Position numbers and translations under genes: made by a program
Notes under the pieces: model-generated
Database searches by the model: none
What the model saw: only the letters and a program-made list of their open reading frames with translations
What the model was told of the DNA's origin: nothing
Assembly (NCBI RefSeq): GCF_014648475.1
Contig: NZ_BMRE01000061.1
Span: 1 to 42,386, forward strand
Reading direction: 5' to 3'
DNA from: Lentzea flava
Lineage (GTDB): Bacteria > Actinomycetota > Actinomycetes > Mycobacteriales > Pseudonocardiaceae
Length of the DNA stretch: 42,386 nucleotides
Part shown: piece after piece, positions 8,362-17,499 of the stretch
Layout: the number at the start of each line of letters is the position of its first letter
How positions within the stretch are numbered: position 1 is the first letter of the stretch

Positions 8362-8504
8362 TGATCTCTATGAAGGGAACGGAGTCCAGCGCCCCCGTCG
8401 CCGCGTCGCCAAGGCTCGAAAAGCTGCTGTCACGTCGCGTGCGCCAGACAATGTTGCTGGCCATGTTGTCGCGGACATGTCCTCGATCTGCGGCGTCGAT
8501 GTGC

Positions 8505-8782
8505 TGTGTGCGCCAGGTAGGAAATGGGACGCCACCACGAGTTCAGCGTCGCGACCGGCATGCCTGTCTACTTCTGCACCCCCACAGCCCTGGCAACGCA
8601 GCTCCAACGAGAACACCAACGGCCTGCTGCGCTAGTACGTCCCGAAAGGCAGCGACTTGTCCGTTCACACCGCCGATGAACTGGCCGCCGTCGCGACCCA
8701 GCTCAACCGCCGCCCACGCAAAACGCTCGGCTGGGACACCCCAGCCGACCACTTGGCTAAGCTCCTGATCGAAGCCGGTTGA
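8505..8782 (+). pseudogene. C-terminal remnant of an IS30-family transposase
   Basis: The piece reads EMGRHHEFSVATGMPVYFC, changes frame, then reads PWQRSSNENTNGLLR, an in-frame TAG at 8633, then YVPKGSDLSVHTADELAAVA and PRKTLGWDTPADHLAKLL, ending at TGA 8782. 'PWQRGSNENTNGLLRQYFPKGTD' and the PRKTLGW end are signatures of IS30 transposases. The catalytic Glu lies in SNEN. One frameshift, one stop and the loss of the N-terminal two thirds make it inactive. Confidence 0.8.
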
Positions 8783-9006
8783 TCACGCGTGTTGCAACGA
8801 CCGGCGAATTCGCTCAGGCCGGTGAGGGCCCTTTTGGGGCCGGCCCGTTGCCCCTTCCGACATTTTGACTGGCTCCGCGCAGCCGCACGTGTTACTGGTG
8901 AACAGTCGTTTCAACTAAGGGGACAGCTGTCCGAGCAGGGCCGCGGAACCAGTGCTCGACGGACTGTCCGAATACGGCTGCCCGACCACGGAAGGGGAAG
9001 CGGCTG

Positions 9007-9420
9007 ATGACTGTCCGGGAAGCGCCTCTCGTGTTCGTGGCCGGTGCGGCCGCCACCGTCCTGGCCGTCGCACCGGCGTCGGCCGCACAGGCATGCGCAA
9101 TCCGCATCAAACGGGCTGAGGGCGCACCCGATGTGGAGGCGCCACGCGGGACCGGTTGCGCCTCGATCGACGTTGCCGTCGATTACACTCAGCCAGGTAG
9201 TCCTGAGCAGCGTCGTGGACCTGAAGTTGCCTGGCTAACAGGCGGGATTCCAGAAGAATCCGGCCCTGCAGCGGCGCACCGGACAGGTCTTCGCGTGGCC
9301 ACGGGGGCACGGCTCCGAGTACCACCTGGACACCAGTGGCGATCAGGTCAGCCGTACCGGGGAGAGTGTCCGGGACATTCTCACCGCACATCCCGCTGGA
9401 CACCGTGTGCCGTGCCGAAC
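9007..9420 (+). pseudogene. broken gene for a secreted protein
   Basis: ATG 9007 has AAGGGGAA at 8993-9000. The start encodes a good Sec signal (MTVREAPLVFVAGAAATVLA, cleavage near ASA-AQA) and then about 35 plausible mature residues. Around 9195 the sense shifts to another frame (SSVVDLKLPG, stop). Coding character resumes as NPALQRRTGQVFAWPRGHGS and EYHLDTSGDQVSRTGESVRD. The pieces look like one small exported protein carrying at least two frame disruptions. The family is unknown. The original frame stays open to 9993 but its composition is no longer protein-like. Confidence 0.4.
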
Positions 9421-9660
9421 TGGGCAACATGCTCGCCTCGGCCATGTACCCGACGCTTCCTCGCCTGCACCGGCCAACGCTGTCACGCGCTTCCGCGGAG
9501 CCCGGCTCCTGGAGAAGTCCGAACGAACCGGATTTCATCGAAAATCGCTTTCAGCGTGTACCGCTGTGTCGTGCAGGATCATGGAGCCGGCAGTGGCAGC
9601 CTCCGGACACTCTGGTCCCGCAGGACGACAGTGTCGACTGTGCCAAGGTCTCCGGTATGG

Positions 9661-9702
9661 CGCGGGGACCGCCGGCCGTCGGCACGCCCGGCGGTCCCCG
9701 CG
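9661..9702. terminator. strong hairpin terminator
   Basis: A 15-bp perfect stem (CGCGGGGACCGCCGG with its complement at 9688-9702) encloses a 12-base loop. It lies 17 bases past the stop of the leftward gene at 9719. There is no T-tract, as is common in high-GC actinomycetes. Confidence 0.75.
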
Positions 9703-9718
9703 GAGTTCGTCCAGCGGG

Positions 9719-10042
9719 TTACTTGGCCTGACCGATCGGCTTCGCCGGCACCGTCGGGGTCCCCGGCTCGAGTGGCTGAGCAGGCTGGCACTCCAACCGG
9801 TTCGCCGGGACGCTGGGGGCGCCGACCGGTGCCGGCGTGGACGGCTGCTCCTGGATCGGGAGCGCCGGCACGAAGGGCACGCCGGGGTCCAACGGCTTGG
9901 CGGGCTGGCACTGGATCGGCGTGGCCGGGTTGCCGCCGTCAGCCGGTGTCACCACGGTGCCGGCGAATGCCGAACCGCCGGTGCCGAGCATGATGGCCAG
10001 GCCCGCGACAGCGACGATGCCACGTCGCAAGAATGAAGACAT
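9719..10042 (-). CDS. small secreted proline-rich protein (107 aa)
   Basis: ATG 10042 has GAAGGGAA just upstream. Residues 1-27 form a Sec signal (FLRRGIVAVAGLAIMLGTGG, cut near AFA-GT). The mature part is an internal duplication: IQCQPAKPLDPGVPFVPALP and, about 38 residues on, LECQPAQPLEPGTPTVPAKP. Each copy has one Cys, so an intramolecular or intermolecular disulphide is possible. Function is unknown. It is divergent from the response regulator at 10258, with two dyads between them, and ends at a strong terminator. It may be a target of that two-component system. Confidence 0.75.
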   Translation of the reverse strand: MSSFLRRGIVAVAGLAIMLGTGGSAFAGTVVTPADGGNPATPIQCQPAKPLDPGVPFVPALPIQEQPSTPAPVGAPSVPANRLECQPAQPLEPGTPTVPAKPIGQAK

Positions 10043-10158
10043 CGGAGATTCCCTTCGGTTTGGGTGCGACGACGTCCGGCGGAGTATTCCTCCAGGACGA
10101 TCGCGGCGACGGGCCGCGACGTGTTCCAGTAAGCCAAACCGGTGTTATGACCGACATC

Positions 10159-10183
10159 TGGTGATCACCATATGGTGACCATA
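10159..10183. promoter_or_regulatory. tandem dyads, candidate operator for the divergent pair
   Basis: TGGTGATCACCA (10159-10170) is a perfect palindrome, followed directly by TATGGTGACCATA, perfect except at its centre. Both contain the TGGTGA half-site. They lie about 75 bases upstream of the response regulator and 117 upstream of the secreted-protein gene. A dimeric regulator, perhaps the response regulator itself, could bind here. Confidence 0.5.
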
Positions 10184-10257
10184 GATTCCTGAGTGGGCAA
10201 TGCTGGTGCGCGAATACGGGCTGCGCACGCGGCCGGCTCGGATTAGGAGGGCGGAAG

Positions 10258-10923
10258 GTGCGGGTACTGGTCGTGGAGGATGAAGTGTTCCTCGCCGAAG
10301 CGTTGCAGTCCGGGCTTCGCAGGGAAGGCATGGCCGTCGACATCGCCCACGACGGCTCCACCGCGCTGGAAAATGTGGCGGTCAACGAATACGACGTGCT
10401 GGTGCTGGACCGCGATCTTCCCGGTGTGCACGGGGACGAGGTCTGCCGTCGAACCGCTTCCACCCGGCCGGAGTGCCGGATCCTCATGCTGACCGCGGCG
10501 GGCCGATCGGCCGACAAGGTCGATGGACTGCGTATCGGCGCCGACGACTATCTTGTCAAACCGTTCGACTTCCCCGAACTCGTCGCCCGGCTGCACGCCT
10601 TGCGGAGACGCGCCACCACGGCGCATCCGCCGGTGCTGACCTATGCAGACCTCTGGCTTGACCCCGCGCGTCGCGACGCTCGCCGGGCCGACCGCTCCCT
10701 GCGCCTGACCCGCAAGGAGTTCGCTGTCCTGGAACTGCTCATGCGGGCGGACGGGGCGGTGCTGAGCGCCGAACACTTGCTGGAGAAGGCTTGGGACGCC
10801 CACGCCGATCCCTTCACCAACGCCGTACGCATCACCGTCTCCACGCTGCGGCGCAAACTCGGTGATCCGCCGATCCTGCACACCGCCACCGGAGTCGGCT
10901 ATTACCTCGACGTCACCCCATGA
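10258..10923 (+). CDS. OmpR-family response regulator
   Basis: The gene makes a 221-residue DNA-binding response regulator. GTG 10258 has an upstream TTAGGAGGGCGGAAG, with AGGAGG about 11 bases away. The receiver domain (1-115) shows the acidic pair D8/E9, the phosphorylation site D51 in VLVLDRDLPG, T79 and K101 in YLVKPFD. The winged-helix domain (about 128-221) has RLTRKEFAVLELLM, the recognition part NAVRITVSTLRRKL and the closing GVGYYLD. It overlaps the kinase gene at ATGA (10920-10923), so the two are translationally coupled. The dyads upstream suggest autoregulation. Confidence 0.95.
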   Translation: MRVLVVEDEVFLAEALQSGLRREGMAVDIAHDGSTALENVAVNEYDVLVLDRDLPGVHGDEVCRRTASTRPECRILMLTAAGRSADKVDGLRIGADDYLVKPFDFPELVARLHALRRRATTAHPPVLTYADLWLDPARRDARRADRSLRLTRKEFAVLELLMRADGAVLSAEHLLEKAWDAHADPFTNAVRITVSTLRRKLGDPPILHTATGVGYYLDVTP

Positions 10924-12098
10924 GCGTCCACGCCACGCTCCGCCGCAGCAGGCTGTCCATCCGGCTGCGGCTCACTCTGCTCTACGGCGGCCTGGTGTTG
11001 GCCTGCGGCGTCGCGTTGCTGGCCACTGTGTACTTCCTGATGCGGTACATCCCGAACTACGCTCCAACGCGGCACCTCACCGGGGAGGGCATCGCGGCGG
11101 TCCCGGCCACAGCGGCTCCTCCCGGTGCCATCATCGGCAAGGAGGACGTCCTGGGAACGCTGGTGCGCGTGTCCGGAGCGGCGTTGATCGGGCTCGCGCT
11201 GGTCGCGGTCCTGCTCGGCTGGATCATCGCCGGGCGTATGCTTGCCCCTGTCCACCGCATCACCCGCACCGCGCGGACGGTCGCCGGGCACACCCTCGAT
11301 GAACGAATCCGTCTCGACGGCGCCCAGGACGAGTTCACCGAACTCGCCGACACGATCGACATGATGCTGGACCGGCTACACACGAGTTTCCAAGCCCAGC
11401 AACGTTTCGCCGCCAACGCTTCCCATGAGTTGCGCACCCCGCTGACGACCATGCGCACCATGTTGCAGGTCGCCGCCGCTCATCCGCACGACCACGACCT
11501 TGCCACCCTTGCCCCCAAACTGCTGGCCACCAACGAACGCAGCATCGCGACGGTGGAGTCCTTGCTCGCCCTCTCCAGGGCAGACCACGGTATGACCGAG
11601 ACGTCACCGGTCGACCTCGCACTGCTCGCCGAGCACGCCTTGGACGAGGTCCGGGAAGAAGCCGCCACGAACCGGGTCGAGGTGTGTGGCGAGACACAGC
11701 CGGTCCAGGTGGACGGTGACAAGGACCTGCTCCACCACCTGCTGATCAACCTGCTGCACAACGCCGTCCGGCACAACCACCCCGGCGGCGCTGTCCGGGT
11801 GACCGTCGTGCCGCGAGGGGACACCGCGGAGATCACCGTCGCCAACACCGGCGAGGTCATAACCGCGGAGGACGCTGACCGACTGTTCGAGCCGTTTTAC
11901 CGCCGGCGCACCCGTACCCGCGCGAATGGACAGGGCCTCGGCCTCACCCTCGTCCGCGCCATCGCGCACGCCCACTACGGGAGTGCCACCGCAACGCCCC
12001 GTCCCGGCGGCGGACTCATACTGACCGTCGTCCTTCCAGTCCGCGTGCACCTCCTGTCCACTGTGGACAAGAAGAATGTCCATGAACTGAACGAATGA
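10920..12098 (+). CDS. sensor histidine kinase
   Basis: This 392-residue membrane kinase is the partner of the preceding regulator. Two transmembrane helices (about 18-41 and 84-104) enclose a short extracytoplasmic loop of about 42 residues, too small for a large ligand domain. HAMP follows (105-157). The H-box is FAANASHELRTPL with H169. The N-box is INLLHNAVRHN, with later VANTGEVI and GQGLGLTLVRAIAHAHYG ATP-lid motifs. All key residues are present. The short sensor loop suggests it detects membrane or envelope stress, which would fit the divergent secreted-protein gene; this is inference. Confidence 0.93.
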   Translation: MSVHATLRRSRLSIRLRLTLLYGGLVLACGVALLATVYFLMRYIPNYAPTRHLTGEGIAAVPATAAPPGAIIGKEDVLGTLVRVSGAALIGLALVAVLLGWIIAGRMLAPVHRITRTARTVAGHTLDERIRLDGAQDEFTELADTIDMMLDRLHTSFQAQQRFAANASHELRTPLTTMRTMLQVAAAHPHDHDLATLAPKLLATNERSIATVESLLALSRADHGMTETSPVDLALLAEHALDEVREEAATNRVEVCGETQPVQVDGDKDLLHHLLINLLHNAVRHNHPGGAVRVTVVPRGDTAEITVANTGEVITAEDADRLFEPFYRRRTRTRANGQGLGLTLVRAIAHAHYGSATATPRPGGGLILTVVLPVRVHLLSTVDKKNVHELNE

Positions 12099-12502
12099 GA
12101 ACCGCCCGCCTCCAGGTACTGACCACAAATCAGACGGCCGCTAAACCCGTGGTGGGCTCACAACCAGACACTGCTGCGCAGAACCGCCCCAGGGAAGCGG
12201 TGGATCGCAGAGGGCGGGACTCCTGCGTGCGCCCAGTCGCGGCAAGCTCGACGAGCGGTGGTCTCCGCCGCAGTTCTCGCGGCACCTCACCTGCCCGGCC
12301 ACATGTCCGCCGACGGCCCAGCAATCAGTTCGTACGTTGAGCGCCCCGGTGCCCGGATTCCACCGGTGCCTACTCGGCTAGCTGTACTGCCCAGCAAGGT
12401 TGCGAACGGTCCGACACGTGATCGGATGATCTTGGAATGAGGGAGGGCCTCCGGGTTCGGTGTGGATTGCGACATCTGCACCGGCTAGCCAGGAGGCCCT
12501 CG
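12099..12502. other. intergenic region and 5' leader of an IS481 transposase
   Basis: No convincing gene. At 12443-12451 AGGGCCTCC can pair with GGAGGCCCT at 12492-12500. This would hide the GGAGG ribosome-binding site of the transposase, a common way to dampen IS expression. Confidence 0.4.
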
Positions 12503-13498
12503 ATTACTCACGCTAACGCACCGCTGTCCGAGCTGGGCCGGCTGCGCCTGGCCCGCTGTGTCGTCGACGACGGCTGGCCGCTGCGGCGCGCCGCGGAACG
12601 GTTCCAGGTCTCGGTCAGCACCGCGAAACCCTGGGCGGACCGCTACCGCGAGCACGGCGTCGCGGGCATGACCGACCGGTCCTCACGTCCGTTGTCCAGC
12701 CCGCGCCGGACCCCGACCCGGACCAGGCGGCGGATCATCAAGATCCGCCTGGCGCGGCGATGGGGACCGGCACGCATCGCCTACCTGCTGGTGCCGGTGC
12801 CCTCGACCGTGCACCGGATCCTGGTCCGCTACGGCCTGGCCCGGCTATCCCACGTGGACCGCGCGACCGGGCAGCCGGTGCGCCGCTACGAGCGCGCCGC
12901 ACCGGGCGAGCTCGTGCACGTCGACATCAAGAAGCTGGGCAACATTCCCGACGGCGGTGGCCACAAGGTCCACGGCAGGCAAGCAGGCCTGCGCAACAGT
13001 TCCGCACATCGCGCCCCGAGCCGGCCACGCAAGAAAGGCGGTCGCGCGAATCTCGGCCACAGCTACCTGCACAACGCCGTGGACGACCACTCCCGCCTGG
13101 CCTACACCGAGATCCTGCCGGACGAGACCAAGGAATCCGCCGCCGCGTTCTGGCAACGAGCACAGACCTTCTTCCACACCAACGGAATCACCGTCGAGCG
13201 GGTGCTCACCGACAACGGGTCGTGCTACCGATCCCGGCTCTGGCGCGACACCCTGGCCGACGCGGGCATCGTCCACAAACGCACCCGCCCCTACCGGCCC
13301 CAGACCAACGGCAAAGTGGAGCGGTTCAACCGCACCCTGCTCGACGAGTGGGCCTACGCCCGCCCCTACCGCACCGAGACCGAACGCCGCGAGGCGTTCC
13401 GCCGATGGCTCCACACCTAACAATCACCACCGCGGTCACACCGCACTCAAAGGCCAGCCACCCGCCAGCCGCGTTCCGAACCCCTCAGATCAGTACAG
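12503..13498 (+). pseudogene. IS481-family transposase, frameshifted at the C-terminus and with a mutated start
   Basis: Homology begins at ITHANAPLSELGRLRLARC. Relatives start MTHANAP, and here codon 1 is ATT with GGAGG eight bases upstream, so the ATG is probably lost (ATT is a very weak start). The HTH region is followed by the DDE core: HVDIKKLGNIPDGGG, VLTDNGSCYRS and NGKVERFNRTLLDEW. At 13417 one extra A turns the expected LHTYNHHRGHTAL into LHT-stop; the NHHRGHTALKGQPPASRV tail continues in another frame. The catalytic residues survive, so residual activity of the truncated protein is conceivable but unlikely. Confidence 0.8.
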
Positions 13499-13550
13499 TG
13501 TTCTAAAACTGACTGAGGTTGTTGACGGTCTGGGTTTCCAGTGACCAGGA

Positions 13551-14449
13551 GACCTGGCCGTCCTGCGCCACGCCGAGGAGGTCAGCGGCAACGTTGCCGC
13601 GGCCTGCCGCTACTACGGCATCAGCCGCAATGTGTTCTACCGGTGGAAGCGCCGTTCGAGGACGAGGGATTAGAGGGTCTCAAAGACCGCCCCAGCGCCC
13701 CGCACCACAGTCCGGCGACGACCCACCCGGAGGTGGTATGGCGCATTCTCAAGCGGCTGAGCCTCAACCGGCTACCCACATCCGAGCGCTACAAGAGCCG
13801 CCAGAAACGCTGGAAGCGCTACGAGAAGCAGCATCCAGGCCACCACGTGCAGATCGACGTCAAGTTCATCGAACCGATCACCACCGCCGCGGGCCCACGC
13901 AAGCACGACTACCAGTACACCGCGATCGATGACTGCACCCGGCTGCGGATCCTGCGGATCTACCCGCGATCAGACCAGACCGCGATCCAGTTCCTGGACT
14001 ACGTGCTGTCGCGGCTGCCGTTCCAGATCGAGAAGATCCAGACCGCCAACGGGGCGGAGTTCCAGACCCAGTTCCACTGCCGCGTCCTGGACCAGGGTAT
14101 CGGGCACATCTACATCCGCCCCGCCACACCGCGGCTCAACGGCAAGGTCGAGCGCAGCCACCGCATCGACGCCGAGGAGTTCTACCGCCGGCTCGACGGC
14201 GTGGTGATCGACGACGCCGGAGTCTTCAACGACAAACTCAAAGAGTGGGAGGACTACTACAACTACCACCGGCCCCACGGCGGCCAGACACCCTATGAGA
14301 GGCCGCTGCAGAAGACCCAAGTCCAGCCTGTCACCAGCCAGCGTCAGTTGGACAACGGTCGCTGGAAACGAAGGATTACATCACCGGATGTCGCACAATT
14401 TACGCTAAAGCCTGACAGGAGGGCTGTATCAGCGTCTCCTGCGACCTAG
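13551..14449 (+). pseudogene. second IS481-type transposase, inactivated
   Basis: The N-terminal piece DLAVLRHAEEVSGNVAAACR and SRNVFYRWKR lacks a start codon. A one-base loss shifts into FEDEGLEGLKDRPSAPHHSP. After THPEVV the sequence jumps to WRILKRLSLNRLP, so about 35 residues of the usual protein are deleted. The integrase core has HVQIDVKFIEPI and LNGKVERSHRIDAEEFY, but the second Asp of QTDNG is changed to Ala (QTANGAEF). 'HRPHGGQTPYE' lacks the usual AL. It has four independent lesions and is certainly inactive. It is unlike the IS481 transposase just upstream, so it is a separate element. Confidence 0.85.
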
Positions 14450-14711
14450 CGGTGTCCGGCTGATCAGCGAGCCTGCCGCCGATACCGCAGCCGTGTCAGC
14501 GTTTTCCAGGTGTTCGGCGGTAAGACGGCCATCCTTACGCCAAGCGCTTCTCACCCAACAACAGGGAACGACATGCCAATGTTGAACACCGAACCGTCCA
14601 ACCTGCTGTCCGCGTTCCGTATCCTGCGGCTAATCGGAACTTGCGTTCCAGAATCGTCGAGGATGAGATCCGTTCATCGATCGCCAGCCCACTGCGGTCA
14701 CGTTGCTGGGG

Positions 14712-14758
14712 GATTCCGGCAGTCCCGCGGCGACATCACCGCGGGACGTTCCGGAATC
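14712..14758. terminator. two-part hairpin terminator overlapping the stop codon of the secreted-protein gene
   Basis: GATTCCGG (14712-14719) pairs with CCGGAATC (14751-14758), and inside it TCCCGCGG (14723-14730) pairs with CCGCGGGA (14739-14746) around an 8-base loop. It serves the leftward gene ending at 14757. Confidence 0.7.
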
Positions 14759-15128
14759 AGCAGCGGGCGGGAACCGCAACCCAGTTGGCGCTGGAGCTGC
14801 CATAGGTCCCCACAAAGCCGCCAATCGCTCCGCAGAAGGTGGCTCCCCGAAGCCAGACCTTGTGGGGGAAGAAGCCGTAGATGTTGATCGGCTCGTTGAC
14901 CCGGCCATAGCCGATCCAGGTGGATTGGCAAGACCCCGGCGAGACGATCCACGTAGAAAAACCGCCGCGGTTGGGGAATTCCACTTGGGTTGCGTAGTTC
15001 CCGTACGAGCAGACGTCGATCATGCCCGCGCTTGCCGCCGACGCCGGAGCCGCGCCGATCAACGCGGCGGCCGCCGCCACGGCGACGGCAACGCTCGCGC
15101 GCTTGACGACGTTCGCAGAGTGCTTCAT
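14757..15128 (-). CDS. small secreted protein (123 aa)
   Basis: ATG 15128 was chosen because the Sec signal begins exactly there (MKHSANVVKRASVAVAVAAA, cleavage near ASA-ASA at about residue 33). The mature ~90 residues are rich in Gly, Tyr, Trp and aromatic strands (VEFPNRGGFSTWIVSPGSC, RVNEPINIYGFFPHKVWLRG) and have four Cys. This suggests a compact disulphide-bonded beta fold exported from the cell. I recognise no named family, though small secreted proteins of this type are common in Streptomyces and Amycolatopsis. The ribosome-binding site is weak. It is flanked by mobile-element debris. Confidence 0.8.
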   Translation of the reverse strand: MKHSANVVKRASVAVAVAAAAALIGAAPASAASAGMIDVCSYGNYATQVEFPNRGGFSTWIVSPGSCQSTWIGYGRVNEPINIYGFFPHKVWLRGATFCGAIGGFVGTYGSSSANWVAVPARC

Positions 15129-15317
15129 GGTGCATCCGTTTCGTTGTCGTTGTTTCCAGGCCAAGATGACAGCTCTCGGAAATGACGCTGTGAGGCTAGC
15201 TGGCCCGATAGCCGGCGGCAAGGATTGACGCGCTAATGAAGTACACCTTGCCCGAATGACCACATTTCATTCCCCAAGAGGGCAGGCGTCTAAGTTGGCT
15301 GACACACGCGCCCGACC

Positions 15318-15613
15318 GTGACATGCCTGGGCAACACTTGCAAAAGGCGCAGCAACTCGTCCTGGCCGAGCACGGTACCGGTCGGGTTGTTGGGATTCCA
15401 GACGATCAGAAGGCGGCCCGCTCCGTCACGATGGCCGCCATCGCGTCGATGTTGTGGCGGTGACTGGCCAACCTCACGTACACCGGAGTTGCGCCCGCGT
15501 TCTCCTTCATTGCGGGGTAGGCCTCGAACGGCGGCCAAGCAAACACCACCTCGTCGCCGTGCCCTGCCAGCACACATGCAACACCAGGCCCGGATTCCTT
15601 GAGCATTCCACGA
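15318..15613 (-). pseudogene. internal fragment of a HisC-type aminotransferase
   Basis: On the minus strand one frame reads GDEVVFAWPPFEAYPAMKEN, AGATPVYVRLASHRHNIDAM and AAIVTERAA. After a one-base shift it reads LLIVWNPNNPTGTVLGQDEL and LRLLQVLPRHVTV. 'GDEVVFAWxSFEAYP' and 'NPNNPTGT' are the conserved core of histidinol-phosphate aminotransferases (PLP-dependent, fold type I). Both ends, including the catalytic Lys region, are gone. Only about 95 of about 360 codons remain, between a secreted-protein gene and an IS21 remnant. Confidence 0.75.
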
Positions 15614-15715
15614 AGCCGGACGGCGTGGCTTGATCGCTCGGGTCGATGTTCACGAATTTTGACGTCGGGGTTTCCTGCGGTGGGAGCATGGTTGCTTCGC
15701 TGTGCCGAGAAGCCG

Positions 15716-16698
15716 CTCGTGCCGTCGAGGTCGAGGGTGGAGCTGTACGCCGCGATCCGCCGGGACTCTCGTGCCGGGGTGTCGGGGCGTGAGATCGAGC
15801 GCCGGTACAAGGTGGGCTGGCGGACGGTGAAGCAGGCGTTGTCCTCGGCGTGGCCGGAGGAACGCAAGATCCATCCGCCGCGTGGTTCGAAGGTGGATCC
15901 GTTCAAGCCGGCGATCGACGTGATGCTGCGGGAGGATCTGCGGGCGCCGCGCGAGCAGCGGCACACGGTGAAGCGGATCTTCGACCGTTTGATCGACGAG
16001 CACGGTATGACCGACGTGTCCTACGGTACGTGCGTATGTCGCGGAGCGGAAACCGCAGATCAGTGCGGGCACGGGCCGAGTGTTGGAGGGACGTGTTCGT
16101 GCCGCAGACGCATCGTCCGCGGATGGAGGCCGAGGTCGACTTCGGCGAGGTGACGGTGCCGTTGCGCGGTGAGCAGGTGGTGTTCTTCTTGTTCTGCCTG
16201 CGGATGTCGTTCTCCGCCAGGGCGGTGCACCGGGTGTTCGCCTCGGGTGGTCAGGAGGCCTTCTTCGAGGGACACGAGCACGCGACGGCGCTGGAACCGG
16301 CGCGAGCGGCGGGCGGTTTCAGGCCGGTTCACGACGCCTGGTGGTCGGCGGCCCGCAGGGCACACGGCGACCGTCATGGCACTCGCGCGCTGATCGAGGT
16401 GTTGTTGCTGTACAGGCATCTCAGCCAGGACCATGTCGTTGCTGGACTCGCTGCGGCACCGCAGGCCGGCGCGGTCACTGCGGAAGCGGTCGCGCTGGAG
16501 GCCCGCAGGTCCGCGGAGACCGACCATCCCGAACCCCCTGCCGCTCCTGGCGATTCCGCGCGGCTGGCCAGGGTCGCGTCGCTGACGGAACGGAGACTGA
16601 CCCGTCTTGCGGCGGACAGCAGGCCGCTGCCCGATGTTGCCGTCTACGACGATCTTCTTCCCAGCCGCCGTCGCCCAAGGCGAAGGAGGGGTCGGACC
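15716..16698 (+). pseudogene. istA: IS21-family IstA transposase, frameshifted and internally deleted
   Basis: The N-terminal part reads SRVELYAAIRRDSRAGVSGR, RRYKVGWRTVKQALSSAWPE and HTVKRIFDRLIDEHGMTDVS. Two frame changes at about 16025-16095 then bracket the expected YVAERKPQIS segment. The core resumes with FVPQTHRPRMEAEVDFGEVT (first catalytic Asp) and VHRVFASGGQEAFFEGHEHA. It jumps directly to the C-terminal ALEPARAAGGFRPVHDAWW and TRALIEVLLLYRHLSQDHVV. The ~180 residues carrying the second Asp and the Glu are missing. The frame then runs without a stop into the IstB start. Confidence 0.8.
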
Positions 16699-17270
16699 GT
16701 GACCACGAAACGTCATCGGGGCCTGACCGACCGAACCGCCGCTGACGCTGCCATCGACCAGGCGAAGATGCGGGTCGAGCGCTACCGCTTCCGTGGAGCG
16801 CAGATCAGCACACCCTACAACGTCGACGAGGTCCACCCCGACGGAGCTCGCTTCCGCCGGACCAGCCACGACGACATGGCCTTCGCCGACAGGTCAGCGA
16901 ACACCTCGCCTGACCCGTCGCGGATCACGTGGACAGCCGGATGCTCAGCCAACGGGCACGTCCGGTTCGGCGGGCGGAGACGGAAACCCGACACCCGAAA
17001 GGGTGCACGGCGTCCGTCTCCGACCCAACCCATGGAACTCGACCGCCACGGCGCCGGACTGCTGTTCCAAGTCCCGATCGAGCGGGAGGAGAAGGCCTCG
17101 GTCGCGACCACGTCCACCGAGTCGTTCGCCGGCTGAACCAAGACCTTCACCGACCCCAGCCTCTGCGCCGCCATCGTCGACCGGCTCACCTTCAGCGGCA
17201 ACATCATCGACACCGGCACCGACTCCTGCCGCCTAGCCCAGACCCGCGCCCGCACCCGACGACACCGGCA
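16699..17270 (+). pseudogene. istB: IS21-family IstB helper ATPase, disrupted
   Basis: GTG 16699 has AGGAGGGG nine bases upstream and begins VTTKRHRGLTDRTAADAAID, the usual IstB start. From about 16760 to 17040 the frame stays open but no longer resembles IstB; no Walker motif is seen, and its origin is unclear. IstB similarity returns as GLLFQVPIEREEKASVATTS with ESFAG. A TGA at 17134 then replaces an expected Trp, followed by TKTFTDPSLCAAIVDRLTF and GNIIDTGTDSCRLA. The central ATPase part is thus replaced or highly diverged and the end is cut by a stop. Confidence 0.7.
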
Positions 17271-17386
17271 AGTGACGCCAACATTCACGAACAACGACCA
17301 TGGTTCCGCGCGCCGACCGACGTCAGGATCCGCGGGCAACCGACGTCAGCTTTCACAGCCGAAACCAACGAACCACTCCCCGAGAG

Positions 17387-17416
17387 CCGGAACTGGATTC
17401 CCAGTCCAGCTTCCGG
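17387..17416. terminator. hairpin, likely terminator of the leftward T7SS operon
   Basis: CCGGAACTGGA (17387-17397) pairs with TCCAGCTTCCGG (17405-17416) with one bulged base and a 7-base loop. It lies about 85 bases past the last stop codon of the operon (17500). Confidence 0.5.
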
Positions 17417-17499
17417 GAGCAGTTCACCACGCCGGACGGATGGAGGTTCCCTTCATGAAGATCAACGCTCGCGGAGATGCCAAGGGTGAACCGGCCGAC

